A stretch of 64,000 nucleotides of DNA from Chimonanthus salicifolius (GCA_013350335.1 CM023538.1:58765080-58829079); one strand, 5' to 3'; positions 18,275 to 32,432 are shown, counted from the stretch's first letter. The notes: generated from the letters alone by a model not told the origin. Translations and numbers: made by a program.

Positions 18275-20458
18275 TCATCTTCCATACTTGTTTGCAATCT
18301 TCATAATCGACAGAGTGAGAAGAAAGGCACCGAAGCTTACACTGGACTCAATCGCAATTGCAATTGTGCCGCTTTCTACCGCAATGAGAATGACACCGGT
18401 AACATAAGTTAATACCATTGAGACCAGAGCAGTGGTAACCAGTATTTTGCAGCTTAGAATGACACTGGGTATTTCAACGAACAGGCACTCGTAGACAAGC
18501 AGCAAGGCGGCGAAGAACGCTACCTTGTTGAAGAAGCAATATATAATGAGAGGCACTGGTTCCTTATCTCTGAGAATTGGGGTTCCTGCTATGTGTCTTC
18601 CTTTATTGATAGGAAATGTGGTATTGGTGGTTGGATCATCTTGCCAGAAACCGGCGGGAGGGGTGAGTGGCGCTTGATAGGTTACCGTTAGGATGAGAAC
18701 AGCAACCAATAACATTATCTCGCGCACCTTTCTGTAATTAGGGATGTAAATGGATCATCCTTTACAAGAAAAATCTAATGCATTTGATTTGAAATATATA
18801 AGTTTTCGTAATTAAGAAAAAAACCTGATCCATTTGATTTCTGACCAACATGATGGATCAAACTTTTTTTAGCCAAGAAGTCTGAATGGGAATGTAGATG
18901 TGATAGAAACACAATTGCCATTGAGAAATGATCATAGATATGGTTCAGTCCTCAAACCCTCACTAACCAATCCATTTGTGAACTGGTACGTCGTGATCTA
19001 TCATCTCTCATTCAACAACTAAGCGTTTTTTTTTCCTAACATGGGTATCTCGCCCCTATATTGGAGGTGAGACTAATCAGACGAGCATGTGTAATTCTCT
19101 CAATCCACACACACTGGATAAGCCTATGAGGAGTAACCTCATGGGGAGTGACCTGGAGGGGTTGGACGCGAATTGAACTCAAGACCTCACTTTATGAGTT
19201 GAGCTTCTTGACTATCAAGCCAACCCTATTGCTAGATGAATTAGACGTGGCAGACTCAAATTCGACCCATTTACATCCTTACCTGTCACTTGTTGGTGCT
19301 CTTAAAGGTTGTCGCTGCGGAGGTGCCGCAGTTGCAATCTGAGAAACTGGATGTTGGTCAGACAACTCCCATGATCTTTTAGCACCTTTCTGTCGAAGAA
19401 ATTCTGCAATTTCCATGTCACATAAGCCACTTGGGCTATGCGCTAATACATCAAGGGCAGTGAGTCCATTCTTGTTTCTGCCATTTACTTCAACTCCACT
19501 GCACTCTACCAAAAATTTTATGATCTGCAAAAGTGATTCTCTCATAATTTTCAAGGTAAGCTGATTGATTGGAGCTTTTTTGTAAGGTATAAGAATTTAA
19601 AATAATGAGAAACACCTACTAGCATGTAGGGGTGAAACTTGAGTTGGGTTTTAACCTGACCCGCATGACCCGACTCAAGAAATCAGTGGGTTTGGTTTAT
19701 GTATTTGTATATATTGGATCGGGTCGGGTTGGAAAAATAAAAACTCGAATAAAATTCGGGTCGGGTTGGGTTGAGAAATTTAAAATCAACTTGACGTAAC
19801 CCGAGTCGATCCAGTGCACCAAGTTATAAAATAACACCCAAGTTGACTCGGGTCAGAAATTCAAACAACCAATAGAAAGAGAGATTCATACTGAAATGTG
19901 TCGATTGGCTGTAGAAATGTGGAATACAGTGTTTCCATTATCATCTTTCAGCTTCAAAAACTCAGCATCATTTATGAGTCCCACCAACATCTTCAGGGCC
20001 TCAATCTGGTCATGCTTCACACATAGATGTAGAACAGTCTCTCCTCGACTTGTCAAGTCCCTAATCGATTCGGGCTTATTGTGATACAATTCATTTAATA
20101 ACTCGACTCGCCCTTTGATCGCCGCAATATGGAGAGGAGACCTTCCCTCTTGATCACGATGGGAGAAGCTATCTGGTACAACATTTAAGAGCTCTTTCAC
20201 AATATCAATAGACCCAGTTGCCGACGCCAGATGCAGCAGCGAAAGTCCTTGTGAAGTAAATTCACAAGCAAGAGCACGCCTTTGCCGTATAATTTCTATT
20301 GCAAAGTCAACATGGCCACGTAGTATTGCGATCTGCAATGGAGTCTCTGAAACAAAGTCTACAGAAACTCTATCAAGAATGAGTTCATCTTCATAGAGCA
20401 ATTGATTCAATAAAGCTGTATCTCCTCTTACTGATGCTTGGTAAAGCCTAGCATCCAT
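18275..20458 (-). CDS. Ankyrin repeat + PGG domain membrane protein, array copy 2 (3 exons)
   Basis: Exons 20458-19892, 19524-19283 and 18731-18275 give 421 aa, with the same splice sites and phases as copy 1. The only protein difference seen is Gln for Arg at residue 103, in the segment leading into the fourth ankyrin repeat; copies 1, 3 and the older copy at the window end have Arg, so Gln is new here. Five ankyrin repeats lie in exon 1 and two across the exon 1/2 junction and in exon 2; exon 3 holds the PPAG-variant PGG domain with four membrane segments. All frames are open, so nothing suggests decay. TATA box TATAAAGG at 20520-20527. Confidence 0.87.
19026..19237 (-). mobile_element. tRNA-derived SINE in intron 2, array copy 2
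   Basis: Copy of 9088-9300 with a 9-base A-tail (T-run on +). Confidence 0.65.
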
Positions 20459-20519
20459 AGTCAACAAAGAAAGCAATTGAGGACGATTTGAATTGCAAAA
20501 AATTGAGAATGGGTTTCTA

Positions 20520-20527
20520 CCTTTATA
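20520..20527 (-). promoter_or_regulatory. TATA box of ankyrin-PGG copy 2
   Basis: TATAAAGG on the minus strand, 62 bp before the ATG at 20458; same as copy 1. Confidence 0.5.
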
Positions 20528-22862
20528 GCCTTATTCACAGAATTTGTGTGGATCGATGAAGGGCATTATGGTACAAGCATTTTCGTCAATGAACCAATCC
20601 AAAATACAAGGAAAAAAACGTCAATGATTTTCTATGTTGTGGTGATGATGACAACGTTTGCTTAATGTATATGAAAATCCGACTTGTATTATTTTATTCT
20701 GAAGAGGGCATCACACCGTTGATTTAAGAAAAAAAATGAGATAGTTGTTTTTTTATCGAGGCAAGTGGAGAAGTGAACTAGCCAATTTGGGCACCAAATT
20801 GGTGAGCTTAATGTATGTGGATCCCACTGACATGGACCCGACTAGCAAGAGCAATAGTCGACTCGGACGTGCAAACCAACTAAATTCAGATTTATTTTTT
20901 TAAAAGAAAACCGAGAGAAACGTTTAGTAGCCTCAATTTTTTTTTTTAATTTTGTTAACTTGACTCGATCATTAAGTCGACTGAAAAATCTTATATAAGG
21001 AGTTGGGAGCTCAGCGGGAAGAGAGAGAAATCAAAGAGAAAAAAAATGAGAGAAATCTAAGTAGTTTGAACTGCTTTCAGCAGAGTCCGAGTCGGGCTGT
21101 TTCGAGTCCGAGTTGGAACAATTCGAGTTTGGGCCATGATATTTCGAGTACGAGTCAAGACGATCTGAGTCCAAGTTGGAGCACTCGAGTCTGAGCCGGG
21201 ACGATTTGAGTCTGAATCGGGACATGGAGACTAAGAGTGGGCGTCGTGTTATCTCTTGTATTTTAAGTTGTTACTGATCGAGACTAGTATATTTTAGTTT
21301 TGAGGTGTGTGAACGGAGCACATCCGGCCTACGCCGAGTACGAATCTATATTGCATAGTTATTTGTTAGATAGTTTAATTGAATTGCTATTTCGGATTAT
21401 ATCATTTAACCACGTCAAACAAAAGTTCATTTGGTTCTAAATCACCTAGTACATCCAATTCCAACTCGAGCGGCATTGTATTCTCAATTAGGTCGTTGCA
21501 GTAGGCCCCTCATTTTCCGATGATAGGGCTCTCTTCTTCTGAATCCACACCATTCTATGAAATAATTTAAATAATTTCTACATCACTTCATAGCCGACCT
21601 ACAAATAATTTCTTTATTTTTATCATATTTAAAGGTATTACCAGTTATTGATATTTTCATTTTCTATTTCTGATTCAAAGATGATAAAACTTGAGACTAG
21701 GCATCACAATCAAATTCAAAAGTAGATCAGGCCAGACCAAGTCAATGAGACCATAGCAGGATTAATAGAATTTAATACTAGCTATGTCAAACTTGAGTTT
21801 TAAAATTAAGTTCAAATTAGTCCAAGCCTGAACCTTCCTTGAAGCAGCCCTGACAAGGATTTAAAAAAATAATGTTATATTCTTCAAGTTTGATGGATTG
21901 TTTTGGATCTTACATTCCAACATGGGAATCGGCCTATCTACACTCTGCACTACTGAGACTGCCCTCCTTTTATCTTACATTTGCCCTTCCACAAAAAATA
22001 ATAAAAATATAATAAATAGAAATATTAATAAAGAATTTATCGGTATTTTACCGGGAATTTATCGGGATATTATCACAATATTACCATATAGCACGATTTT
22101 ATGGAGAATTTACCGCCGATAAATCTCGAGATATTAACGGCGATTGATATTTTGCATATAAAAACGTGGTAAATGTGAAAATATTGGAGATATTTATTAC
22201 ATTGCTCGTATAGAGTCGAAGAGCCCTTATAAGATGATTCTATCTCAAAAGCTCTAACAAGACTTCCTCCACAAAGATTTGACGATGAGACTTTTCTTTA
22301 AATGGATGTTGACTCTCACATAGTTGACCATATGTGAAGCTTCACTCCTATCTAATCATCTTATTTCTTAATTTTAAATTTTGAAAAATCAATTACTTAT
22401 CTTTACAGAAGTTTAAAAAGGCCAATATTACTTGGCCTTAATGATCAATAGGTGATGAAACTTCATATATTTCATATCGATGTAATCAACTATACAAATT
22501 CTTGACACTAAGTTATTTTTTAATGTCAAAATTTTAACCTAATTTCGATGGGATAGGAAAGAAAATATGATTAATTCAATATTTTTTTTTATAACCACAA
22601 GCTATTATAAAATTATAAGATTCCAAAGTGTAACGGGGCAACCGCGGATCTTATTGTAGTTCTAAATTCCTCTACCAATGTTTTATTACAGTTTTGAAAA
22701 TGACAAGATATCAAATCACTTTTATCTTGAAGAGTAAGGCATTATACAAGCCCAATACTCCCAATAACTTCTATTATATTTATTTTCACAGAACTTGTTT
22801 GGAAAGTTCCATGACATATAATGGCATTTTCATAATATAATAGTCAATTCTCTAATATTAGA

Positions 22863-22920
22863 TCCTAAGGAAAATAAGTTTCTCTGAACTAGCCTTTGCT
22901 CGATAAAATTAAATAAAGTA
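22863..22920. other. 58-bp filler at the unit 2 / unit 3 junction
   Basis: Identical to the filler at 15761-15818. The shared breakpoint and filler mean the extra unit arose by unequal exchange after one founding duplication. Confidence 0.8.
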
Positions 22921-23846
22921 ACCATAGGTTGATTTTTCTTTTTCTTCTTATGGCCAAATTCATGCTAGAAAGGAAATGAAGTAGAAATTTCCTCTTCCTA
23001 CACGGAGAAGTTATTATTATTTTTCTGGCTATATCATATTGACTACTTGGAGGCAAATGTGGGAGAAAAGTCTTTAAGTTTTGCATACAATATAGATAAT
23101 TTTTTTTAATGATTTTGTAAATTTGATGAAAGTATTGGTAATTTATGTTTCTCTCATTTTATTACCTAGGTTATCCTTATTTCACTCGTACGCTATCTAA
23201 CACAATTATTAGGACTGGACATCTATCCCAAAAGACTAGCCGGTTAAGTGGAGCATGTCCTTTAGAAATTCATAGATTTCGCTATATACTTTTAATATAG
23301 GACTCGTTCACAGCTCCAACAATCTCTCTCTTGAACGATGCCAGCCATTCCGTCCCCCTGAGAGATCTCCTGAGTCCACATAAGGCATCCTGAGACCTAA
23401 CTTTCATACTGGAGATTTATAAAGTACTTCGGTCACTCTATCTAACATATTAATCTTTTGAGATGGATACCTGCTTCTAACAACCATCACAATTAGAAAC
23501 CTCAAATTTTCATGGGAATTTCCTATTAATTTCCACCGGTGGAACTTATTAGACATTCGGACCACTGACGAATTCGTCTGAAAAAAAAAAAAATATGTGA
23601 ACTTTCTCTGCTTCTCCCATCTCTTATTTATTTAGTTATTTAATCAACTCTGAGTTGTATTTAAGGATGCCCTTGCATTGCAATAATACACACAGCTTGG
23701 ACAAAAAGCATAAATCATTATCAGTTTATCACCAGAATGCTTGATTGACTGTTCTTGAGGCAACCATTGGCTCTCATATTTTGGCAAAAAAAATTCTCCT
23801 CAAAACCCCATTAACTTTTGACACAGTTTAATCAACTGTTGAAGAG

Positions 23847-24086
23847 ATGGAAAGAATTCATGATGAAGACAATGGAGAAATACCCAGTGGAAGAACATCC
23901 CCTTCACGTTATTACTCAATGGAGAGAGAAGATTCTTCGGTATTGGCTAAAGAAATCAAAGAACTGATGGAAAAACAGATGGAGGAGAAGAAGAACGATG
24001 ATTTAAGGAATACAATGGTGGTGGTTGCAGTTTTGATCCTCACAGTCACCTACCAAGCTGCACTTAGCCCTTCCGGCGGCTCTTAG
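23847..24086 (+). pseudogene. Truncated PGG-only gene, array copy 3
   Basis: Same 79-aa open frame and break as at 6807 and 16745. TATTTAAGG box at about 23658. Followed by the same LTR fragment and hairpin element. Confidence 0.8.
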
Positions 24087-24805
24087 CCCCCTACTTAGTT
24101 TTGTATAGGGGTAACTTAGTCTTTTTAATCAATGGCAAAACTATGGATTCTTAGATTCTATCATGGTATTCAGAACTTAAGGTTTTTAGATCGGGTTTTT
24201 TCGTTTTGGATCTCGTGGGTTCCGATTACTGGTAAAATAATTTTAAAGTTTTAAAAGAAATTTTATTATTTAAAAAATTATTTTTTAAACACTGTGTATT
24301 TCCAAAATTTCTCAAATTAAATATCTAGACTAGTTACGATAATCGGATTTTAAGACTTTAAGTTCTTTTGATACTCCCAAATATATTTTTGATACAGCTG
24401 AGGGATGCCTTTATTTATAAAACACTGTATTTTAAGTATTTAGGAGTGTCAAAAGACCTTTAATTTTTAAAGTATTTTTATTAGTCTATCGTAATTAGTC
24501 TAAATATTCAATTTGAGAAATTTTGAAAGTACACAATGCTTAAAAAATAACTTTAAATTTTAAAAGAGATTTTACTGTTTAAAATTTTAAAGGAATTTCA
24601 ACGTAGCATCAACAGGCATTCGTTCGAAGGATCGTTATGATCCTTCGAATGATTCGACTGTGTAGTTGAATTGTCAGAAGGAACCGAAAAATCAACTGAA
24701 GAATCGTCCGAAGGATAAAATGCGGGAGGACAAAACAGTAATTTTCCTCGAAAATTTGAAATTGGGTGTTTGGTAACAAATTTTTGGGTGTCTAAATGTG
24801 CTGCC
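24084..24805. mobile_element. LTR fragment plus hairpin element, array copy 3
   Basis: Same composite as 7044-7765; primer-binding-site-like motif at about 24164. Confidence 0.5.
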
Positions 24806-24938
24806 TTGAAGAAATAACATTTTTAAATGTCATACTACTAACCTTTCATTCAAAAAAAAACATCTTTGGTTATCACGAGCCTCTGGCATTGCTCTTCTAA
24901 TTGAGGGTGCTAAGCCATTTGGGTGAGATTAATTACAA

Positions 24939-25168
24939 GGTCAGCCATCCTAACATAGGCAAAATCTGTTAAGAAACATGGGTTGAGTAAAATTTCTATT
25001 TTACCCCTATCAGTGTACCACTCATCAAGTATCGGTGTACTGATCACATGCTCTGCATGTATGAACGGTACACCGCTACTTGATGAACGGTACACCGATA
25101 AGGGTAAAATAGGAATTTAATCAATTCCGTGTCTCCTAACAAATTTTGTCCATGTTAAGATAGCATCC
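24939..25168. mobile_element. MULE-type MITE, array copy 3
   Basis: Same element and TTAATTACAA flanks as 7898-8127. Confidence 0.7.
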
Positions 25169-25377
25169 TTAATTACAATTTTCTTTATATAAAGATTTGA
25201 TCGTATTTCTTGAGATACAGACATAATCTTTGATGAATGAACATACTAAATTCGATAGAAATTCCATAGATCTTACAGATGTGCCCCAAAAAATGGCTAG
25301 TACAAAAACCCAAAAGAGATGTAAACATGACAGTAACGGCAGATGAAAGGGAAGCATGATTTAGGGTTTACAAAATG

Positions 25378-27570
25378 TCATCTTCCATACTTGTTTGCAA
25401 TCTTCATAATCGACAGAGTGAGAAGAAAGGCACCGAAGCTTACACTGGACTCAATCGCAATTGCAATTGTGCCGCTTTCTACCGCAATGAGAATGACACC
25501 GGTAACATAAGTTAATACCATTGAGACAAGAGCAGTGGTCACCAGTATTTTGCAGCTTAGAATGACACTGGGTATTTCAACGAACAGGCACTCGTAGACA
25601 AGCAGCAAGGCGGCGAAGAACGCTACCTTGTTGAAGAAGCAATATATAATGAGAGGCACTGGTTCCTTATCTCTGAGAATTGGGGTTCCTGCTATGTGTC
25701 TTCCTTTATTGATAGGAAATGTGGTATTGGTGGTTGGATCATCTTGCCAGAAACCGGCGGGAGGGGTGAGTGGCGCTTGATAGGTTACCGTTAGGATGAG
25801 AACAGCAACCAATAACATTATCTCGCGCACCTTTCTGTAATTAGGGATGTAAATGGATCATCCTTTACAAGAAAAATCTAATGCATTTGATTTGAAATAT
25901 ATAAGTTTTCGTAATTAAGAAAAAAACCTGATCCATTTGATTTCTGACCAACATGATGGATCAAACTTTTTTTAGCCAAGAAGTCTGAATGGGAATGTAG
26001 ATGTGATAGAAACACAATTGCCATTGAGAAATGATCATAGATATGGTTCAGTCCTCAAACCCTCACTAACCAATCCATTTGTGAACTGGTACGTCGTGAT
26101 CTATCATCTCTCATTCAACAACTAAGCGTTTTTTTTTTTTTTTTTTCCTAACATGGGTATCTCGCCCCTATATTGGAGGTGATACTAATCAGACGAGCAT
26201 GTGTAATTCTCTCAATCCACACACACTGGATAAGCCTATGAGGAGTAACCTCATGGGGAGTGACCTGGAGGGGTTGGACGCGAATTGAACTCAAGACCTC
26301 ACTTTATGAGTTGAGCTTCTTGACTATCAAGCCAACCCTATTGCTAGATGAATTAGACGTGGCAGACTCAAATTCGACCCATTTACATCCTTACCTGTCA
26401 CTTGTTGGTGCTCTTAAAGGTTGTCGCTGCGGAGGTGCCGCAGTTGCAATCTGAGAAACTGGATGTTGGTCAGACAACTCCCATGATCTTTTAGCACCTT
26501 TCTGTCGAAGAAATTCTGCAATTTCCATGTCACATAAGCCACTTGGGCTATGCGCTAATACATCAAGGGCAGTGAGTCCATTCTTGTTTCTGCCATTTAC
26601 TTCAACTCCACTGCACTCTACCAAAAATTTTATGATCTGCAAAAGTGATTCTCTCATAATCTTCAAGGTAAGCTGATTGATTGGAGCTTTTTTGTAAGGT
26701 ATAAGAATTTAAAATAATGAGAAACACCTACTAGCATGTAGGGGTGAAACTTGAGTTGGGTTTTAACCTGACCCGCATGACCCGACTCAAGAAATCAGTG
26801 GGTTTGGTTTATGTATTTGTATATATTGGATCGGGTCGGGTTGGAAAAATAAAAACTCGAATAAAATTCGGGTCGGGTTGGGTTGAGAAATTTAAAATCA
26901 ACTTGACGTAACCCGAGTCGATCCAGTGCACCAAGTTATAAAATAACACCCAAGTTTACTCGGGTCAGAAATTCAAACAACCAATAGAAAGAGAGATTCA
27001 TACTGAAATGTGTCGATTGGCTGTAGAAATGTGGAATACAGTGTTTCCATTATCATCTTTCAGCTTCAAAAACTCAGCATCATTTATGAGTCCCACCAAC
27101 ATCTTCAGGGCCTCAATCTGGTCATGCTTCACACATAGATGTAGAACAGTCTCTCCTCGACTTGTCAAGTCCCTAATCGATTCGGGCTTATTGTGATACA
27201 ATTCATTTAATAACTCGACTCGCCCTTTGATCGCCGCAATATGGAGAGGAGACCTTCCCTCTCGATCACGATGGGAGAAGCTATCTGGTACAACATTTAA
27301 GAGCTCTTTCACAATATCAATAGACCCAGTTGCCGACGCCAGATGCAGCAACGAAAGTCCTTGTGAAGTAAATTCACAAGCAAGAGCACGCCTTTGCCGT
27401 ATAATTTCTATTGCAAAGTCAACATGGCCACGTAGTATTGCGATCTGCAATGGAGTCTCTGAAACAAAGTCTACAGAAACTCTATCAAGAATGAGTTCAT
27501 CTTCATAGAGCAATTGATTCAATAAAGCTGTATCTCCTCTTACTGATGCTTGGTAAAGCCTAGCATCCAT
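25378..27570 (-). CDS. Ankyrin repeat + PGG domain membrane protein, array copy 3 (3 exons)
   Basis: Exons 27570-27004, 26636-26395 and 25834-25378 give 421 aa. The exon translations are the same as those of copy 1; nucleotide differences are silent or intronic. Splice sites, seven ankyrin repeats, PPAG motif, HIAGTP and four membrane segments are all kept. Intron 2 is a little longer because the SINE tail has 18 T on the + strand. TATA box TATAAAGG at 27632-27639. A membrane-anchored ankyrin protein; partners and pathway are unknown. Confidence 0.88.
26129..26349 (-). mobile_element. tRNA-derived SINE in intron 2, array copy 3
   Basis: Copy of 9088-9300 with an 18-base A-tail (T-run on +). 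Confidence 0.65.
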
Positions 27571-27631
27571 AGTCAACAAAGAAAGCAATTGAGGACGTTT
27601 TGAATTGCAAAAAATTGAGAATGGGTTTCTA

Positions 27632-27639
27632 CCTTTATA
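27632..27639 (-). promoter_or_regulatory. TATA box of ankyrin-PGG copy 3
   Basis: TATAAAGG on the minus strand, 62 bp before the ATG at 27570. Confidence 0.5.
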
Positions 27640-30081
27640 GCCTTATTCACAGAATTTGTGTGGATCGATGAAGGGCATTATGGTACAAGCGTTTTCGTCA
27701 ATGAACCAATCCAAAATACAAGGAAAAAAACGTCAATGATTTTCTATGTTGTGGTGATGATGGCAACGTTTGCTTAATGTATATGAAAATCCGACTTGTA
27801 TTATTTTATTCTGAAGAGGGCATCACACCGTTGATTTAAGAAAAAAAATGAGATAGTTGTTTTTTTATCGAGGCAAGTGGAGAAGTGAACTAGCCAATTT
27901 GGGCACTAAATTGGTGAGCTTAATGTATGTGGATCCCACTGACATGGACCCGACTAGCAAGAGCAATAGTCGACTCGGACGTGCAAACCAACTAAATTCA
28001 GATTTATTTTTTTAAAAGAAAACCGAGAGAAACGTTTAGTAGCCTCAATTTTTTTTTTTAATTTTGTGAACTTGACTCGATCATTAAGTCGACTGAAAAA
28101 TCTTATATAAGGAGTTGGGAGCTCAGCGGGAAGAGAGAGAAATCAAAGAGAAAAAAAATGAGAGAAATCTAAGTAGTTTGAACTGCTTTCAGCAGAGTCC
28201 GAGTCGGGCTGTTTCGAGTCCGAGTTGGAACAATTCGAGTTTGGGCCATGATATTTCGAGTACGAGTCAAGACGATCTGAGTCCAAGTTGGAGCACTCGA
28301 GTCTGAGCCGGGACGATTTGAGTCTGAATCGGGACATGGAGACTAAGAGTGGGCGTCGTGTTATCTCTTGTATTTTAAGTTGTTACTGATCGAGACTAGT
28401 ATATTTTAGTTTTGAGGTGTGTGAACGGAGCACATCCGGCCTACGCCGAGTACGAATCTATATTGCATAGTTATTTGTTAGATAGTTTAATTGAATTGCT
28501 ATTTCGGATTATATCATTTAACCACGTCAAACAAAAGTTCATTTGGTTCTAAATCACCTAGTACATCCAATTCCAACTCAAGCGGCATTGTATTCTCAAT
28601 TAGGTCGTTGCAGTAGGCCCCTCATTTTCCGATGATAGGGCTCTCTTCTTCTGAATCCACACCATTCTATGAAATAATTTAAATAATTTCTACATCACTT
28701 CATAGCCGACCTACAAATAATTTCTTTATTTTTATCATATTTAAAGGTATTACCAGTTATTGATATTTTCATTTTCTATTTCTGATTCAAAGATGATAAA
28801 ACTTGAGACTAGGCATCACAATCAAATTCAAAAGTAGATCAGGCCAGACCAAGTCAATGAGACCATAGCAGGATTAATAGAATTTAATACTAGCTATGTC
28901 AAACTTGAGTTTTAAAATTAAGTTCAAATTAGTCCAAGCCTGAACCTTCCTTGAAGCAGCCCTGACAAGGATTTAAAAAAATAATGTTATATTCTTCAAG
29001 TTTGATGGATTGTTTTGGATCTTACATTCCAACATGGGAATCGGCCTATCTACACTCTGCACTACTGAGACTGCCCTCCTTTTATCTTACATTTGCCCTT
29101 CCACAAAAAATAATAAAAATATAATAAATAGAAATATTAATAAAGAATTTATCGGTATTTTACCGGGAATTTATCGGGATATTATCACAATATTACCATA
29201 TAGCACGATTTTATGGAGAATTTACCGCCGATAAATCTCGAGATATTAACGGCGATTGATATTTTGCATATAAAAACGTGGTAAATGTGAAAATATTGGA
29301 GATATTTATTACATTGCTCGTATATAGAGTCGAAGAGCCCTTATAAGATGATTCTATCTCAAAAGCTCTAACAAGACTTCCTCCACAAAGATTTGACGAT
29401 GAGACTTTTCTTTAAATGGATGTTGACTCTCACATAGTTGACCATATGTGAAGCTTCACTCCTATCTAATCATCTTATTTCTTAATTTTAAATTTTGAAA
29501 AATCAATTACTTATCTTTACAGAAGTTTAAAAAGGCCAATATTACTTGGCCTTAATGATCAATAGGTGATGAAACTTCACATATTTCATATCGATGTAAT
29601 CAACTATACAAATTCTTGACACTAAGTTATTTTTTAATGTCAAAATTTTAACCTAATTTCGATGGGATAGGAAAGAAAATATGATTAATTCAATATTTTT
29701 TTTTATAACCACAAGCTATTATAAAATTATAAGATTCCAAAGTGTAACGGGGCAACCGCGGATCTTATTGTAGTTCTAAATTCCTCTACCAATGTTTTAT
29801 TACAGTTTTGAAAATGACAAGATATCAAATCACTTTTATCTTGAAGAGCAAGGCATTATACAAGCCCAATACTCCCAATAACTTCTATTATATTTATTTT
29901 CACAGAACTTGTTTGGAAAGTTCCATGACATATAATGGCATTTTCATAATATAATAGTCAATTCTCTAATATTAGAATATTATATGAGAGAAGAAGAAAG
30001 TCTTAAAAAATTCAGAGTGAAGAATAAATATACAATAGTTTGTGGAATAATTGAGAATATAGCTTGTGATATGACAAAGTC

Positions 30082-30112
<31 letters not shown>

Positions 30113-30115
30113 TAT

Positions 30116-30865
30116 TCAAAGTTCACAATAGATAGATTGAATTAATCGAAAATGATGTAGTGATGACTTTAATTAATCACTCGACCCTAAAATTGCATAT
30201 AAGGAATGAAGCAGACGACGATACGACATTTTATACTCCCTCTGTCCTAAAATACTTGTGCTAAACGCATTTTGAAATTGTCCCAAATTACTTGTCATAT
30301 TCTTTTATTTTCACATTAAATCAAAGCTTTAACATTCTTGGTGAGCTCCAAATCACCTTCTGACGTGATGGAAAGACGACCTTCTTTTATGAGATTTGAC
30401 TTGCCCACAGAGACATTTGTAATTATTTCAACCTCCGACTCTTGTCGTCTCAATTATACATTGCTACATAGTTAGCAAAACATTATTGAGCAGCAACTGC
30501 ACGACGAGACATCACCATGATCTTTTTTTTTCATCAAGTTTGTATTGGCTCAAAGAATCTATTAATAGGCTTTTGGCGCACTCCGCGCGAAAACTATTCT
30601 TAAGATTTTTTTTATTTTAAATAGAAAAGAATAGAATTCGAAATGTTGATTTCAAATAGCTGAAAAGGGTTAAAAATGATTTTTATTGTTGACCATTTAT
30701 TTGATTAACACCAAGGTAACACATCTATTATCTCGATATTCACTCTAAAGATAAGTTTTAGCTCTTCTAATTGAATATAATAGATCATATTTTTTACATA
30801 TTGAATGCAGTAGGAGAGGTCTTTCAAGACTTGAATCAACAAAAGTTATGATGGATATAATAAAG
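30116..30865. other. Non-array intergenic DNA
   Basis: No gene or recognised repeat. AT-rich. About 30520-30600 contains a stretch with CGCACTCCGCGCG, odd for the region but too short to interpret. Confidence 0.3.
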
Positions 30866-31255
30866 GGTGGCCATTATAATAAAGGAAAACTCTTTTAGTA
30901 GACATGGGTTTTACTGAACTTCTCATTTTACCTTCATCTGTCTGTATGGAAAAATAAATAAAAAAATTGAACATTCAGAAATTGGTTTACGTTCCAGTGA
31001 ATCGGTGCACTGGACCGGTGCACTGGACATGATCATTGTAGAACGGGAATTTGTGGAAAGTGGTCCGGTCGGTGCATTGATTTCTTGAGATGTGAAAGTG
31101 TCCAAATCGGTGCACCGATTCATTGAAAAGTGATCCGGTCAGTGCACCGATTTCTGAATGTCTGATTTTTAAAAAATTTCTTACAGACGGATGAGGTAAA
31201 GTGGGAAGTCTGAAAAATCCGTGTCTTTTAAAAGATTGTTCCCGTGTTAGGATGA
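30866..31255. mobile_element. MITE related to the MULE-type MITE of the array
   Basis: Ends are imperfect inverted repeats (left GGTGGCCATTATAATAAAGG; right end in reverse GGTCATCCTAACACGGGAAC) resembling those of 7898-8127, continuing with CATTTTACC-like segments. The centre has dense CGGTGCACCG/CGGTGCACTGG motifs. No clean target duplication was found. Confidence 0.45.
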
Positions 31256-32089
31256 CCACTCACAATAAATTATGTGGCCTAACTAATTTAAAGCATACTC
31301 CATGATTGAAAAGTTTGGGTCACAAAGGGCCACGACTGTATTGTCATGCACTCGAATATTTTAGTGAGTCATAGCCAAGTTGTGTATATAAAACTCTGAA
31401 AAAAGAAAAAAAAATTATCTAAATTTTGATAAATACACGCTTGAATCTTGACGAAGGCGTGTTAACTTGACATGGACTTAAATAATGGACAAGAATAAGA
31501 TGAATCTTTTAGTTTTATTTGAAGTGCAAAATTTCATATGGTGCCTTACGGATTATATTTCTTTTGTAAATTTTTTTGTTAAAATAATAATTTATTGTTT
31601 CTCAATTTGTAATTTTGTATAGCAGAAGGCCGGTTCAATGACCATTATAAATTAATCTTGCATTTTAGAATTAAAATAAGTTTGGAAATATAAAGCCAAA
31701 TAAATTTCATTAACTCAAATATTGGAAGTGGTGTGTTACAACCTATTTGTCAGTTTCACAACACCAATGTTTTCATAATAAGAAATATTGTGTCATTTTT
31801 TTCGGAGAGTATGATCATCACAGATGTATTGTCAATTCACTCTGTAATGTCGTGGATCGAGCAGTTCACATTTACATTATGTAAACCCTAATCAATACGG
31901 TATATAATGTCATTTTCGTAAGAGATAACGAAAACTGTAACAATAGCCAATGCCGACTCTCTTTCAATTTCTTGTTTTTAAGCACAGTGGAAATCCGTGA
32001 ACGTGCCACTCCTAAAATTTCATAATTTTCATAGGGATTCCTATATATTTTCACCACCAACACTTTTGAGTTTTCCCTATATGATGCTA
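31256..32089. other. Intergenic AT-rich DNA
   Basis: I see no gene, tRNA or clear repeat structure here. Confidence 0.3.
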
Positions 32090-32432
32090 AGGGCCCATGA
32101 TCTATTTAATATAAAGTCTTATTGAAAAGTTTCACTAGCCTACTTCTACCCAAAGAATTCACACCAATAGTGTCAAAGAGCCATTACAAAAGGATTTGGT
32201 TTCTTCCTTCGAGTCAGGGGTCATCAAATCTTGGATTAGGACTGATATATCGATCGCGAAATCTCTCTCTTTTATTTATTTTTAATTAAAATTACCGATA
32301 TCGGACGATATAAAGAGAACAATATTAGTAGGGTGTCTAAGAAGTTTCACTATTATTTGATCATCATATACCTTCATTTTAATTTTTTAAAAATCAATGA
32401 TTTAAATTTATTGAAACTTAAAAGGCTAAGAT

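Larger units (their letters stand above)
15819..22862. repeat. Array unit 2
   Basis: Near-identical to unit 1 without the sub-duplication and LINE, and shorter at its right end: it stops at the TAATATTAGA breakpoint. Scattered single-base differences and poly-A/T length changes only. Confidence 0.9.
22921..30115. repeat. Array unit 3 (right end of the array)
   Basis: Same content as unit 2 but running past the TAATATTAGA breakpoint, in the same way as the first sub-copy of unit 1 (compare 29970-30090 with 12925-13045), then into a (TA)n run at about 30092-30114 and non-array sequence. This is therefore the original right flank. Confidence 0.85.
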
